This document shows positions 1-11,413 of a stretch of DNA of 64,000 bases, piece after piece (the first letter of the stretch is position 1; the number at the start of each line of letters is the position of its first letter). A program made the translations under genes and the position numbers. The notes below the pieces were generated by a model that saw only the letters and a list, made by a program, of their open reading frames with translations, ran no database searches and had not been told where the DNA came from. Origin of the DNA: Paramacrobiotus metropolitanus (lineage: Eukaryota > Tardigrada > Eutardigrada > Parachela > Macrobiotidae); NCBI RefSeq assembly GCF_019649055.1, contig NW_026570380.1, positions 124,001 through 188,000 of the forward strand, written 5' to 3'.

Positions 1-1347
1 GTTCGGTGCATGTAAAATGTGGCTGAATACCAGTTTGACGTTTGTGTGTCAAAATTTTTGTTGATGCTATGTATATCATGAAAATTATCAACTGTTCATA
101 AGTGTATTTTAGCATATAACGTGTTAGTTAATGGATATATACTGTAAGTATTATGATAGTTCTTATAGCGCATGGCATACATTCAGGATATTAAATACGA
201 TATATTTCGAAGTAATGTTGTATACAGTGTACACTAAAGTATACTTTAAGTACTACTGTAACTTAACTAGTAAATTACTGGTAGATAAAAAAGCAAAAAA
301 TGTACAGTTTTTATGCATATAGCGTCAAAGATGAACCAGAAGATTGCGCATGTTTGGATAACATACAAGCGATTTAACACGTATAAAATGTGCCCTTCAA
401 AAACCGCAAAATAATTTCCGTATTTGATAACTCGATAACTACGGCGCAGCGTTAACACTCGAATTTAAAATTGCGGTAATTTATTTGGTAACTTACTGGT
501 TTCCGCATAAATCACAGCCTAGCGTTATTGCAATTAAATTATGCACAAAATAGGCAAATTAAAATCAAGCGGATTCCAGCAGACTCTTTGCCTGTTCAAA
601 TTTGACCCTGTAAAGAACGATAAAAATTCAGAAAGATTCCTTTTCTGTTTTTTTTTACAGTATTCTATCACAGGTTCACAGTTTGGATACACGATGCAAA
701 TCAAAAAGACAATAACATGTTGTTCCGAAAATTTAAAGTTTTGCTATGGACAACAGCCGCAACACTGTACTTATATGAAACTGCAAGCCATGGTTTTACC
801 TAGCCCGTGGCTACTGCATATGCGGCTACCCTCTGAAACGCCGTGGCGCTGCTGTCGCTTTTCAAGTGACCACACTAGCCACGCCTTTCGCCTGGACTTA
901 ATTGCCCTGGGCTGCGAGTAGGAAGCTCTAACACTACGTTTATCCGTGCGCATTAACAACTAAGGGTGCGTACTGCGTACATCACCATGCAAACAGGCAA
1001 GGAAGCTGCCGGTCACCTAAGACGTTGGCTGCTGTACTGTCCTGGTACCTGTTCCAAGACGATGTTGCCTGTTCACCTTTTGCCAGCAACCGTTTATAGC
1101 GGTCAGAAAAGCAGGTTGACCACTTCGAAACGCATCCGGTCTTATGCTTTTAGCTAGTCTTGCCCTCCTGAAGTTTTTTGGGGAGCGGGAAGTAAGTGCC
1201 TGTGCAACGCCGCTGACGCTTCTGAGATAAAGTTTGCGACTATAAGATTTTGTTATCGCAAAGGACGCCCTAAGTACGGCTTTACCTGGTGATGTTAGCG
1301 TGGGTGAGCGGCCAAATGAAATTCTGTTTGAAGGATTTCCGAAAAAT
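1..1347. other. AT-rich stretch, no supported gene
   Basis: Only short open frames are present. The longest (541-921, +, 126 codons) has no signal peptide, no recognisable domain and an irregular composition, so I do not call it a gene. No tandem repeat or inverted repeat stood out. Confidence 0.5.
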
Positions 1348-1419
1348 GGCGGTCAGACGAAATCGAACCGCCGACTACCGCGTGTGATCCATTCAGTACA
1401 GCCACTGTACCAGCGCCGC
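1348..1419 (-). tRNA. tRNA-like sequence, probably a tRNA pseudogene or SINE head
   Basis: Read on the minus strand, this 72-nt block divides exactly into tRNA arm lengths. The D-stem is GTAC/GTAC, and the T-arm has a TTCGATT loop with five paired positions. It carries an A-box-like TGGTACAGTGG and a B-box-like GGTTCGATTTC. The acceptor stem pairs only in its outer four positions, the anticodon stem pairs poorly and U33 is missing, so it is unlikely to be a working tRNA. The nominal anticodon would be UCA. A tRNA-derived SINE head is the main alternative. Confidence 0.35.
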
Positions 1420-1735
1420 ATTATTGGCTGAAATTAAGGTGTTTGTGTATGAGCTTTTGCCTAGCAGGTAGGCGGCGGCCTTGGGCGGCTGTCACTTTTG
1501 TTTTTGTTATGATGTACACATTCGGATATTTTTGGGATTAAATTCATTACAAGTGGTCACCGAGAACAACAGTTTCCGTACGAAGAACTTGCATCAGCAG
1601 AAGAACGTAAGGCAGTAAGTTTTGCCGTGTTGCAATAAGCCATGTTACCATGAGATGAAGTGGTCTGGATGGAATAACGATTTTTGAAGCCTGCGCAGAA
1701 TGCCACTCAGTCGGTTTGGAGATACGGCCAGTAGA

Positions 1736-2203
1736 TTATCCGGTAGGAAACGGAGGATTAGTCTTAGGTGTAGTGGCTCCGGCACTTGTTTTTGGAGTCG
1801 GGGCTTTTGTGGTTGCAGGGGCTTTAGTGGTGGGAGGCGCTGTAGTAGTTGGGCCTGTTGTCGTTGTGGGCCCCGTGGTTGTTGTTGTAGATGTTGTCGT
1901 CGATGTGGATGTTGTCGTCGATGTGGCTGTTGTTGTTGTTGGAGTGGTAGTAGTGGTTGTAGCAGTAGTTGTAGTTGAGGTTGTTGGAGGCGTAGCCGGA
2001 GCTACAGTTAAACGCCGTGCAATTGCTGGAGACCCTTTAATACGTATACGTCTTGCCTCCACAGCAGACATGCGGTTGTTGCTATCCTTCTGTGAATTTA
2101 AACTTGGGCGCTGCCTTGCATTGTGTAGTGTTATCGGTTCCCCACTAATGCTTAGAGAGAGAGCAGATAAGGTAATGCAAATCAGCTCGAAAGAAATATG
2201 CAT
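1736..2203 (-). CDS. Thr-rich mucin-like secreted protein
   Basis: The 155-residue frame opens with a hydrophobic signal-peptide-like stretch (about residues 1-21, MHISFELICITLSAL...). A basic, polar segment follows, then a long run of Thr with Ala and Pro (about residues 70-140, repeats such as TTTSTSTTTS and GPTTTT). This composition is typical of O-glycosylated mucin-like extracellular proteins. The start is the ATG at the signal peptide. The frame ends shortly after the Thr block, so a downstream exon could be missing. The opposite strand shows a Val-rich frame across the same DNA, which I take as the shadow of the Thr repeat. No catalytic domain is visible and no specific family is recognised. 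Expression is not shown by the sequence. Confidence 0.55.
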   Translation of the reverse strand: MHISFELICITLSALSLSISGEPITLHNARQRPSLNSQKDSNNRMSAVEARRIRIKGSPAIARRLTVAPATPPTTSTTTTATTTTTTPTTTTATSTTTSTSTTTSTTTTTGPTTTTGPTTTAPPTTKAPATTKAPTPKTSAGATTPKTNPPFPTG

Positions 2204-2640
2204 TTTTGTAGATCAGGTAACTGTGTTATTCTGTAGTTGCTGTCCTTTTGTGCGTTGCTTGGTTAGGTTCTGATAAGTCTGCAGGGGGTGACGTTTCGAT
2301 CTGTACAAAGTTCAGTCAACTCGGGACATTAAGTACCGCCAATTTCACCTTGCAGCGTTTTCGGCAGCTGGCATGCTTCTTAAAGTGATGCAACTACTGC
2401 TGCTTGAGGGAACCACGTTACCACGTAATCACGAATCTGACTCGACTGTCCGAGAAGTAATCAATGTTCTTGCAATGCATTGTTTTTGTGGTTTTTCAGT
2501 TTGATATAGCTATTTGTAGCTGAATTTTACTTAAAACGCAAACTTGCATTTGCTCAAGTAAAACTCACATAATTCTACAGATCCACACCAAGGGGTTAAA
2601 TTGGCTCAGATAATCAGAGGAGCCGTGCGCGCGAGGATCG
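2204..2640. other. intergenic, nothing recognised
   Basis: This stretch upstream of the mucin-like frame contains no open frame of note. It ends in the 8-bp GAGGATCG that forms the left target-site duplication of the neighbouring DNA element. Confidence 0.5.
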
Positions 2641-4105
2641 CAGGGCCTAAAAACTTGTGCTCACATAGCACAAAATGTGCTCACATAAAGGTGCATGTGC
2701 TCACCTAGATTGGAACTTGTGCTTAAAAATTGTCAATACTCCCCCCTTCTGTGTAATTAATCGGCTTCAGATTGCTTTTTTATTTTTTAAAAGAGCAAAA
2801 TTTGCGCAAACAAACATGAAAACGCTTTAAACCAATGCGTGTCACGTTATCTTTCAGTGGGAGTTGTGCCGATGGGCACGTTATAGAGTAACCACACTTC
2901 TGACGCTGCATAGCCTACATGCACAATGGTGTTCTGTTGTTTAAATCACACGCGCTTAGCACTTGTACGGTAATAACAGTAGATTATCTAAAAACCAAGA
3001 CACCGGTATCATTGTGATTTTGAAAAATGTGTGCTTCTACTTTCACGGGGATGATCTCGTAGTCGTTCAAGAGAATTAGCTTTCCGGCTTAGACATGCGG
3101 CATTGGTTGTGGTTGTTTCAGCAATATCTAATTGTGCATTTACAGTACAGTTAAAGAGGGAGTGCTATTTGCGTAACGGAACAACAGAGATTTTTGTTAC
3201 AACTATATTTATTAATAGTTTCCGAAATCACTAACCGACTTTTTTCCTCGTTTCCGCTTTTAGATTTAGACTACGAAACAGCATTATTACTACGTACAAC
3301 AAAAGCAATGTGCATTTGAAATATGGAGCGCCGTAAGTGTGGATACGTTAAAACGTGTCCAGTGTCAACTGCCAGACCTCCCTGTAAATGATAACCGATA
3401 ACGTGGTGGGTATCGGCGCTTATACAGTATCTCTCCACTGGTCCATAGTTTTACAGCTTTTAGTACTAATACTTGCAATGTTAGTCGACCACAACGATCA
3501 AGCTCGATGTTATTCTAGTTTTGCTTCCTCTTTTTGAAAGACCAGTAAACCCGGTCCAATACGAATACGGATACCGTTCCCGAATGTTCGCGTAAGGTCA
3601 TCAATGCAGCCAGCCCATGGCCATGTTCAAGCACCAAATACAGGGCAAAAAGAATCTGTTTGCTACAAAAAATGCTTCGCTAGCTTTATTTATTCAACAA
3701 ATTTGACAAACCCGAAACATTTTTGAATAATTAGCCTAATTTTATTGAATTTCTTGTATTTCCTGGACAAAAAGCATCGTTGGCTTCGCGCTTCGCGCGA
3801 GGCATCGGTTCGACATAAAAGGATTTGCAAATAGATAACCACTGTCATACTAACAACCATCTTGCAGAAAAAGACTAGCAACTTGAGCCATCTCACAACT
3901 CATGTTTTTTGAGTTTTACTGGATGCGTATATGCGCCCCTTAAGTTTTCTGCAAATTTGCTAACGTCAGTTGCACCTGTATACATACTCCCGGGTCCTGA
4001 TAATATCAGCCAATATGAAAATAGAGCAATACAGAGCAAATAATCAGTACCCCCTCTTTGCGAAATTAAGTGTGCTCACATAGATTTTGAAGATTTTAGG
4101 CTCTG
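2641..4105. mobile_element. non-autonomous hAT-type DNA transposon
   Basis: The left end reads CAGGGCCTAAAAACTTG and the right end, reverse-complemented, reads CAGAGCCTAAAATCTTC, giving imperfect terminal inverted repeats of about 17 bp. The 8-bp sequence GAGGATCG lies immediately outside both ends (2633-2640 and 4106-4113). A CAGRG start and 8-bp target duplication are the classic hAT signature. Subterminal copies of GTGCTCACAT occur near both ends. The 1.46-kb interior has no transposase, so it must have moved with an enzyme supplied in trans. Confidence 0.75.
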
Positions 4106-5677
4106 GAGGATCGCGTACGGCCAGGCTCGAAACCAACGATCTGCGACCATATAACGCAGGGCCGTATGGGCGCCACGCGTATCCTCGACAGAGAACAGCG
4201 GTGAACCCGGATGAGACTTTATTGCCGAATCTAATGCGCACCGTGGCGCAGCAACACCAGACTAACAATTCTGCCGCCAGTGCAACTGTGCTGCAGATCC
4301 GTCAAAACAGCGCAGAAATGTGCGGGGTGGAAATCCCTAGAAATAGCGAATAGCTACTCAGGAGGGCGGAGCGTCAGGCCCTTACATAAGCTGATCAAAA
4401 GTACTTTGAAGTTTAAATATAGCAAAACTCCAGAAACTTCAAGATTTATTTCAAAAAATCTTAGTATACTTACCTACTGTTGCTACAGCACAACATTTAT
4501 TGCAAAAACGTTCCAGCCGCTGAAAGTGATAGCGCTCGCCAATAGTTGATGAGTTAAATCGGCTGCGCTGCCTGTGACGAATCACCACTTTCATAGGCGA
4601 ATTTAGCTCGCTTGGGCGGGAGGGGAACTGAACACCCAAGAACCCCAAAGATAGCAAAATAATGACTGCAAAACTTATAAAAAATTTTATATAAAGTAGG
4701 AATTAAATCAAAATTGTTGTAAAGCAAGGTATCAAGTCAAAAATTACATAAATGGACATTTTCACGCGAAGCCAGCTAACGCTTTCACTGCAGGAATTGC
4801 TTGAAATTCCATAACAAATGCAGAACAAATAATTGAAATGTTTTTACAGCGGAAGTCAAAAGGCAAAAAGCAATGCGATATTTTATGTACAGAGTTTAGA
4901 AAGCCATTGAATTTTCGCGCGAAGCGCGAAGCCGGCGGACGATTTCATGGCAGAAACTGCTACAAATTCTATAAAAATTAGAAAAATAAGTAAAGAAATG
5001 ACTGTGTGCCGCGACAACCGGGGGCAAAGAATTTAGCTCTGCGCCCCAAATGTCCGGGCGCAGAAATATAGGTAAAAAAAAATAGGTAAAAACATTTAAG
5101 TGTCGGAGCTAAGTTTTCGTTTTGTTTATCCCCTTATTATCGCCTGCTCTATTGGAAAGATTGTTCAAAACATCACGGGATCAGTCTGAGAGATCCTAAT
5201 TTTCAGCAACTTTACAGCTAGCTAATAACGCTGGTTTATCAAGCTATGTGTACCATTAATTGTTAAAGGTCGTATACACTGCGGCACGGAAGTCCACTTC
5301 CCGCACAAAACTGTAGCAAAATAGAATTAGAAATGAATTTCGGTTAACACAGCGGAGGAAGCTGCAAGGCTGGACGACTTGATTGACCAGTGTCCAGCCA
5401 AGAAAACCCATTAAAGTGTTTTCATGCGATCTAAATCCCGATACCGGAGAAGTAATGCACCTCTGATTGGCGATGTCCCCTAAAGACTGCACATCTGTGT
5501 TAAGTGCATTTCAGTTGCTGTTGTGTCGAAGTAAAGTTCATTTACATGTATCAAGTCGTTCTCCCCTTCCGCCCACCCTCTTTTGCGAGGAGAAGGGGGT
5601 GGTTTTAGCCAGAACGATGGGACGGTTGCGCCGGTGACCCGTGTTCCGGTGCTGGTGTCTTACTCAGTGCCCAGTAC
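4106..5677. other. repeat-rich intergenic stretch
   Basis: No convincing gene is present. A degenerate tRNA-like segment with a B-box-like GGTTTCGAGCC on the minus strand lies around 4115-4190. An 18-bp palindrome-forming string of CGCGAAGC type at about 4916-4933 is the exact reverse complement of a segment at 3783-3800 inside the hAT-type element, so the two regions share repeat material. Confidence 0.4.
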
Positions 5678-6480
5678 GTACAAGCTTGTCCGGTAATTTC
5701 CTACGTAAAGGTACAGCTAGCGCAAAATTTGCGCTTAAAACGATGGTGTAACAGACTATGGCGAGGAGCTCACGATGTGTCTTTATTGACAAATAAAGGC
5801 TGACAATGCTGCGTAATAGCAGGAAGAAAGAACAAAGGCACGTGTGGCCAAATAGCAAGTGGGTGCTCAAAAGGGTTCTTGATGCGTCTCGTTGGCGAGT
5901 AAGTGTCAATTGAATCCTGGCGGCAAACACGTGCGTGGTGATGCAGGCCAAGACGTGAATCAGCTGTGTGATGCGCAGACTGGACTCTACCCAACGCGAG
6001 CGTATGAACGCTGAGTAGTACTGCGAAAGAGGAACGAGAGAGCAAGTATGCTCAGTGTGTGCGCTGTGCGGTATATCCACTTCAGTGGATGAGTGCAGTG
6101 CAGCGTCACACGTACGTACAAGAGAGAGGCAATATGGCATGTAAGTGGGTGCAAGTACGCTCCATGTTGAGCCGTACGCACCACGCACAGGCTCATGTGC
6201 CTGACAATGGCCACGTCACTACGCTTATCTGATTGCCTAAATCCACCCCGTAGTTAGATTGTCCATTACCACACCGACCCTTTTTTATCCACCTTACGCC
6301 AGGCAGTTACTGTTATTCTCATAGAATTATAGGGCGTGTACCAGGCCACCAGTCAGCCAAATACAAGTTACGTGTTTAAATAGTATGGCGTGGGGCGCCG
6401 TAGTGTGAAGTTTGGCGTGACACGCAAATTTGTGTAGTTCCCTGTACTGATTCGTCAGAAATTACCGGACAAGCTTGTAC
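5678..6480. mobile_element. inverted-repeat element, possibly Tc1/mariner-type MITE
   Basis: The first 23 bp (5678-5700) are the exact reverse complement of the last 23 bp (6458-6480); the arm starts GTACAAGCTTGTCC. TA sits at both outer edges, which would fit a TA target duplication, but the termini are palindromic there so this is not proof. The 803-bp interior has open frames on the minus strand (5664-6214), none resembling a transposase. Confidence 0.55.
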
Positions 6481-7198
6481 AGCCGTACAGGTAAAGCTTA
6501 CTCACTACGCTTCGATTACGTTTAATCACTACGCCTTCAACTTGCCGGTGACCATAGCAATCTTCTTGATCGAGATCATTCGTGGGTTGGTCGGGTTGTA
6601 GAATCTTATTTATTAACATGCAATTCTATGGGAGATGTCCCTTGTTGCAACGCTAAGTCAACTACTGACTGCACAAGATTTTTGTTCTGGCCCGTAACAA
6701 GTACCTTTTTGGTCACTTAACAGTTTGCAGAAAAGCTCAAACAAAAATATCGATCGGTGAATTTATTGGAGGGGCTGATGTAAGCATCCCACAACGTACT
6801 ACTACCTGCCCCCTAAATCAATGCTCGACACCCTACTGGCTAATCAAAAGACTCAGATTTTAGTATTTCTGGACTGGCGATAAAAAGTTACACGGAAAAA
6901 GTCTAAACATAAATATAGATCAACGAACAGAAATATTTGCCAATTGTTTTACAAAAGTGCCCAACTTGGACCGGCAGGGCTGTAGAACGGTTAACGGTGG
7001 TAACAATTGTGATAACGCTTGATAACAACCGCAAGTATAAGAAAACTTATTTCTACGCAAATTGTCTGCGTTTGCCTTTGTTAAATTTCTTGGGCAGACA
7101 GACAGCCAGCAGACAGGCTGCAGCATACAATGATGCTGTACATACGTAGAACAGACCTTCGACGGCTCATCAATTGTATCAATCAATTGGTCAGGGAT
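6481..7198. other. intergenic, nothing recognised
   Basis: The short frames overlapping 6920-7186 have no recognisable domain. No repeat array was seen. Confidence 0.45.
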
Positions 7199-8249
7199 GT
7201 TAACGCGAAGTGGCTAGCAGTTCAGCCCTTTTGCGAAAACGGGCATACCGCCGACGCATTACACTTTTAGACTACACCATAGCATATAGCACATGACGAA
7301 ATGATTTTTGTACTTTAAAATGGGATCAATGATGGTAACGCATTCGTTGTTAATGAGATATTAGCTTTTAAAGTGAAAAATTTGAAGTCGATTTTTACAG
7401 AGTACAGACTTGAAAAAAATATTCTGAAACGGCCACTTTAAAGATTCAAGTGTTAGAAGCTTATTATACGGACAGATTTTGATTGATAAAAAACAGAAAA
7501 GAAAAAAAATCGGGGTGCCAAAGAAGTGTTTGGGGCACTCTACCCTGGATATTTCTGACGATATCTGCCGAACAAATCATAAGCAGAGATTCTGTCCGTA
7601 CAATAAGCTCAGGGTGCGATATTTTATTTAATGCGATTTTATTCGTATTTTTTGGCAACCAGATGTATCTGCAGCTGATTTTCAAAGTTTTTTTACGTTT
7701 TGTTCGCTGTCAGCTTGCAAAAATACACCTCTTTCACGGCTTTGGTGCCGGTACCGAGAGGTGCTGGCTGCCGCACACAAAAGCACATGCACATGTGGAG
7801 CGACGCAGAACAGGCAGGCAGCCATATAACATTCATGCAGACTGATGCAGTCATAGACGCTAAAACAAAAGACTGCAATCAGACGGCAGATTTGCGTTTA
7901 TGGCGTCTTTTGTTTCTGTTTCTTGTCAACAAGCTCAACAAAACTGGATCGGGCAGTGGCAGATTCTGATCGCACCTGATTGCGATTACTTCAATGCCAA
8001 CCACTGATGTCGGTGGCGATTGAAGGAATATGGCATTACTCACAATAAGTGCGGCGCAACCAATTATTGTGCTGTTCACCTTACGTGCCCCCCTCTACCA
8101 GCTGTACAACTTTAATTTTTTGCGTGTTAACGAAAAAAGATATACTCATTACAATTATCGTGTTATGTAGTATAAAAAACGCTGTGTAAGATGAGCCATG
8201 GTTATTTTTGGGAATTATTTTGAAAATTCGCTAGCCACTTCGCGTTAAC
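7199..8249. mobile_element. inverted-repeat element with GTTAACGCGAAG ends
   Basis: The 20 bp at 7199-7218 (GTTAACGCGAAGTGGCTAGC) are the perfect reverse complement of 8230-8249. The 1.05-kb interior encodes nothing recognisable. The right end is followed at once by another GTTAAC motif of the dispersed family seen through 10.5 kb. I cannot define a target duplication, so the exact termini remain uncertain. Confidence 0.5.
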
Positions 8250-8714
8250 GCCGTTAACATGGGGGCCGGGCGTATTTTTTCCATTCAAGAAAGTCGTTTA
8301 TTTCGGAATGTGTTTTCTGTTTTTTTTTTACAAATTTTATCTTTACAATAGTTTAATGTGTTACTGCGATTGTTGTGCACTAAATGCTATGAATTTACAA
8401 ATTAATTTGTGGGAATGACTATCGCATCTAATACGCGTTAAGCCGTTAACATCCCTGCCGGTACGTGTGCCAGCGTTAACATCCTAGCCCGGCACCAATC
8501 TTAACGGAGGTCATATGATGCCGCTCGATAACAGCCGCAGTAACAAGCAAATTCAACGCACTGTTGTACTAAAACACGCGCGATATCTGCGATTTATAAT
8601 GTATAGCAAATTTTTACAGTTATTTGCCATGGTTCTGTCATGCCCCGTACTTGTGATTGAAAAACACTGAAACTTGTTTCCAGTGCCTATGTGTATCTAA
8701 TAACTGGTTATTAA

Positions 8715-9582
8715 TTGTGCTTTAACGATAATGATTTCGGATTTCGAATATTATTATGCAGGATCGGTTCGCTGGGAAAATACACCCTTAGCCTCGTTGA
8801 GTGCAAAAGTTCCCTCTTTCAAAACTGGGGCAAATCGGCAGGCAGAACCGGTCTCAGCATCCCTCAGCGAGCCACCCTTCACCACGCCTTCGTCGAGCCG
8901 TACATAGATTACTGTGCACTGGCTTGGTCAACGGCGTCTTCGGGAGAGCAGAAGGAGCTGAAGAAACGGCAAGACGCAGCCTTACGGACCATCACCGGCG
9001 GGCAGAAGGAGCTGAAGAAACGGCAAGACGCAGCCTTACGGACCATCACCGGCGGCAGTTGTCGGATAACACCGCAACTGTACGAGCAGCTGGGCATCAC
9101 ACTAGCGACCGACCGATGGCGGCAAAAGGAAGCGGTATGGCTGTACAAAATACGTAACCGGAGCAGTTTTAATGTGCCGCCTTACATGACCAACCTGCTG
9201 CCATTCAAGGAAACGAGTGCGAGGTACGAGCTTCGCCGTACAGAGCGGATCGATGCCACCACGCGGCTGTGCATCGGGAAGACAACCCTGAAGATGAGGC
9301 TGAAGAAGTTGTATGATAAAATAACGCGGAAAATGTTTACTACAATTGTCGATGGTAAGACTAAAAAACTACGTGGGGAAGAGGTGTTCGGTTGTGGTTC
9401 TGTTCTATTGAGCTTTACCTGGCTACTTTACGTTCAAATAATTTTCTGTAATATTATGTGACCTCGACTGTTCTACCATCTGAATGTTGTTATGTATTTG
9501 TTTTTTTTATTATTATCTGACCAGACTAGCGAGTGCCTCGGGGTTTGTCTGCTCTTGAATAAACTAACTAAACTAACTAAAC
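8715..9582 (+). pseudogene. 3' fragment of a CR1/Jockey-like LINE
   Basis: The 248-codon frame matches the C-terminal part of LINE reverse transcriptases from about residue 45 on. It shows the FVEPYIDYCALAW segment, then KKRQDAALRTITGG, then a region with LYEQLGI and KEAVWLYKIRN. The palm motifs of the reverse transcriptase are absent, so this is a 5'-truncated copy, the usual fate of LINE insertions. An AATAAA lies at 9558-9563, followed by a short TAACTAAAC repeat tail to about 9582. The frame carries an in-frame 54-bp duplication (8949-9056). It lies between inverted copies of the GTTAAC repeat. Confidence 0.7.
8949..9056 (+). repeat. tandem 54-bp duplication inside the LINE fragment
   Basis: Two perfect consecutive copies (8949-9002 and 9003-9056), each coding for 18 residues that start QKELKKRQDAALRT. 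The unit length keeps the frame open. Confidence 0.85.
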
Positions 9583-9828
9583 ACAGCAAAAACATTGTGT
9601 GTGCATAGTTTTTCGTGGCGAAAGACGATCGATTCGCACAGAAAATGGATATTATTGTGTTTCTTACTGTCGCGTGTCGGAAAGCACTCTTATATCTTTA
9701 AGACACATGCCGGGCCCGGATGTTAACGCCGTTAACGCTTAAGCCGACAAGCTTGTTTATGTGGGCATTCAGGTCCCGGACGTTCGGTATATACTACCCG
9801 GCTAGAAAATAACTGCCTAATTATAAGT

Positions 9829-9874
9829 GAAGCATACTAATTGTGGGAAACCGGGAAGCATACTAATTGTGGGA
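9829..9874 (+). repeat. 20-bp direct repeat
   Basis: GAAGCATACTAATTGTGGGA occurs at 9829-9848 and again at 9855-9874, separated by 6 bp. No function is evident. Confidence 0.7.
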
Positions 9875-10690
9875 TTATCTCTGGAGTAACTTCGTGTTAT
9901 TCTTCACTTGCCAAAATTTCCTTCAGTGTGAGCGGTACGATACCGTCTCCACTGTATGTAAATCGTGATACCGATCATAAACATGCTTCCGGTTGCGCTA
10001 CTGAAACTCCGCCAAGTGCAGAGTAGGAGTGCTGTAACGAAAAAACTATAGATAGCGTTTGATATAAAACGTACTCATTGTTAAAAAACCTGGGTCACCA
10101 AACTTCCATCCACCACATGAATAATCGGTGGCATTTTATGCCCATACAAGATCCGAGTTTCTTAGTTGAGTCTTCTTAGTGGTACAGTGTTTACGTGTAC
10201 TACATTTTCTTAACTTAAGAACACATTTTATTAAAGATTTCCATTTCTCGTTAGCAAGCGTGATGCAAGATTTATAACTTGCAAAATAATTTTGTTTTTA
10301 AAAAATAGCGTTGAAGGCAATATCGCAATAAATATCCATCGTATTAAATATCGTATTAGGTAAATCCGGCATCTAAGTAAAACCCGTTGACGCGTGTGTA
10401 GCCTTGTGTTAACGCCGTTAACGTTCGAGCCCGGCACACATGTTAATGAGTTAACCGTTAGCATGTTAACAGTTTTGCCGGCTACACTCGGGGATCGTGC
10501 CCATTACGCATATCGCATTCGCGCGCTGCACCTGAAAGACCAAGCACTGCCGAAAAAACTCTTTGGCGCGTCTCTGGACAGTGGCAGAAATTATGCAGCT
10601 TCCAACCTCGTCCACAAGTTTCTTAGTGCCACCCCCCCCCCCACGGTCCGTAAGTCTCGAACGCCGCCGCAACGAAATCCAACACTAAAC
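9875..10690. other. intergenic stretch with repeat remnants
   Basis: No gene is supported. The stretch includes the GTTAAC copies at 10408-10465. Confidence 0.4.
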
Positions 10691-10801
10691 ATGACTGTAG
10701 TCATCCTTCCAACTGGACGGCCAGATAAGATTCAGCCATTGGATATGAAAGTCTGTGGCTCTCTGGAAAAGTACAGCCGTGAATACCTCCGTATTGTGTG
10801 A
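10691..10801 (+). pseudogene. possible pogo/Tigger-like transposase fragment
   Basis: The end of the frame reads ILPTGRPDKIQPLDMKV followed by a segment ending EKYSREYLRIV. This resembles the conserved QPLD-containing stretch of pogo/Tigger/jerky-type DDE transposases, where a Thr-rich turn precedes QPLDvgvf and a Lys/Tyr-rich helix. Only about 35 residues are recognisable. The upstream part of the same frame does not look like a transposase. Low confidence: a short chance match is possible. Confidence 0.3.
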
Positions 10802-11344
10802 CCGAAGCACATCTGTCACAGGCCGATTGTTGCTTAAGAACTGAGCGGGGAAGTGCATATTTCGCGCTTTTCTGAGAAGCGTTAACGGCCTTCCGTCTTC
10901 CGTTGTACTTGCAAAACCTACATTATCTACCGAAACGATTCCTAATTCTTGTGAAAAGCATTTCCAGGATCCACTTGGATCCGCCAAATATTATCCTGGG
11001 TACCTGGATCCGCCACATGCGGTCCTGGGTACCTGTTTAGTTTCTATTGTTTACCACTCTCGATCAGCATCGTAGAGACCGCATCGCATAGCCATTGGAT
11101 GGTCATCGCATCCAAATTAAGAAAATCTCGATACGTTAACGATCACTCTCGATTTGTTGCAAAATGTAGCTTACAGTTGCTAGTAATTTCATTTACATCG
11201 CTTTATATTGCAAACCAATAGCTTTGACCTTGCCTTTTTCAAGCTTACAAATGCTGTTTACGACAAACCCAGTTCGTTTTTTTCTTGCGGGTGACCGTTC
11301 GACGTGCTACTTATGTTAGCTTAAAACTATACATTACTAATAGG
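10802..11344. other. upstream region of the spliced gene
   Basis: Partly repetitive at 10960-11040, where TCCTGGGTACCTG and GGATCCGCCA each occur at least twice. No open frame is supported. The segment next to 11345 probably contains the promoter of the downstream gene. Confidence 0.4.
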
Positions 11345-11352
11345 TATATAAA
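11345..11352 (+). promoter_or_regulatory. TATA box
   Basis: TATATAAA lies 62 bp upstream of the ATG at 11414. This is a plausible core-promoter spacing, placing transcription start around 11375-11385. Confidence 0.5.
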
Positions 11353-11413
11353 ATCGATCCTGATGCAACATCTGTGACCTGTGCGATTTTCCGTCCAATA
11401 AGACTACAGCAGA

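Larger units (their letters stand above)
8430..10475. repeat. dispersed GTTAAC / GCCCGGCA repeat family
   Basis: Related copies of a module combining TTAACGCCGTTAAC with GCCCGGCA-like sequence occur near 8240, 8436, 8468, 9708-9735 and 10408-10465. The copies near 8470 and 9706 are inverted relative to one another and flank the LINE fragment at 8.7-9.6 kb. This looks like the ends of small nested DNA elements, but the units are too degenerate to delimit. Confidence 0.4.

Noticed and set aside
541-921. 126-codon plus-strand frame near the window start
   Set aside because: No homology, signal or composition bias supports it.
1716-2273. Val-rich 185-codon frame on the plus strand
   Set aside because: It is antisense to the Thr-rich mucin-like frame; Thr codons read in reverse give Val/Gly runs.
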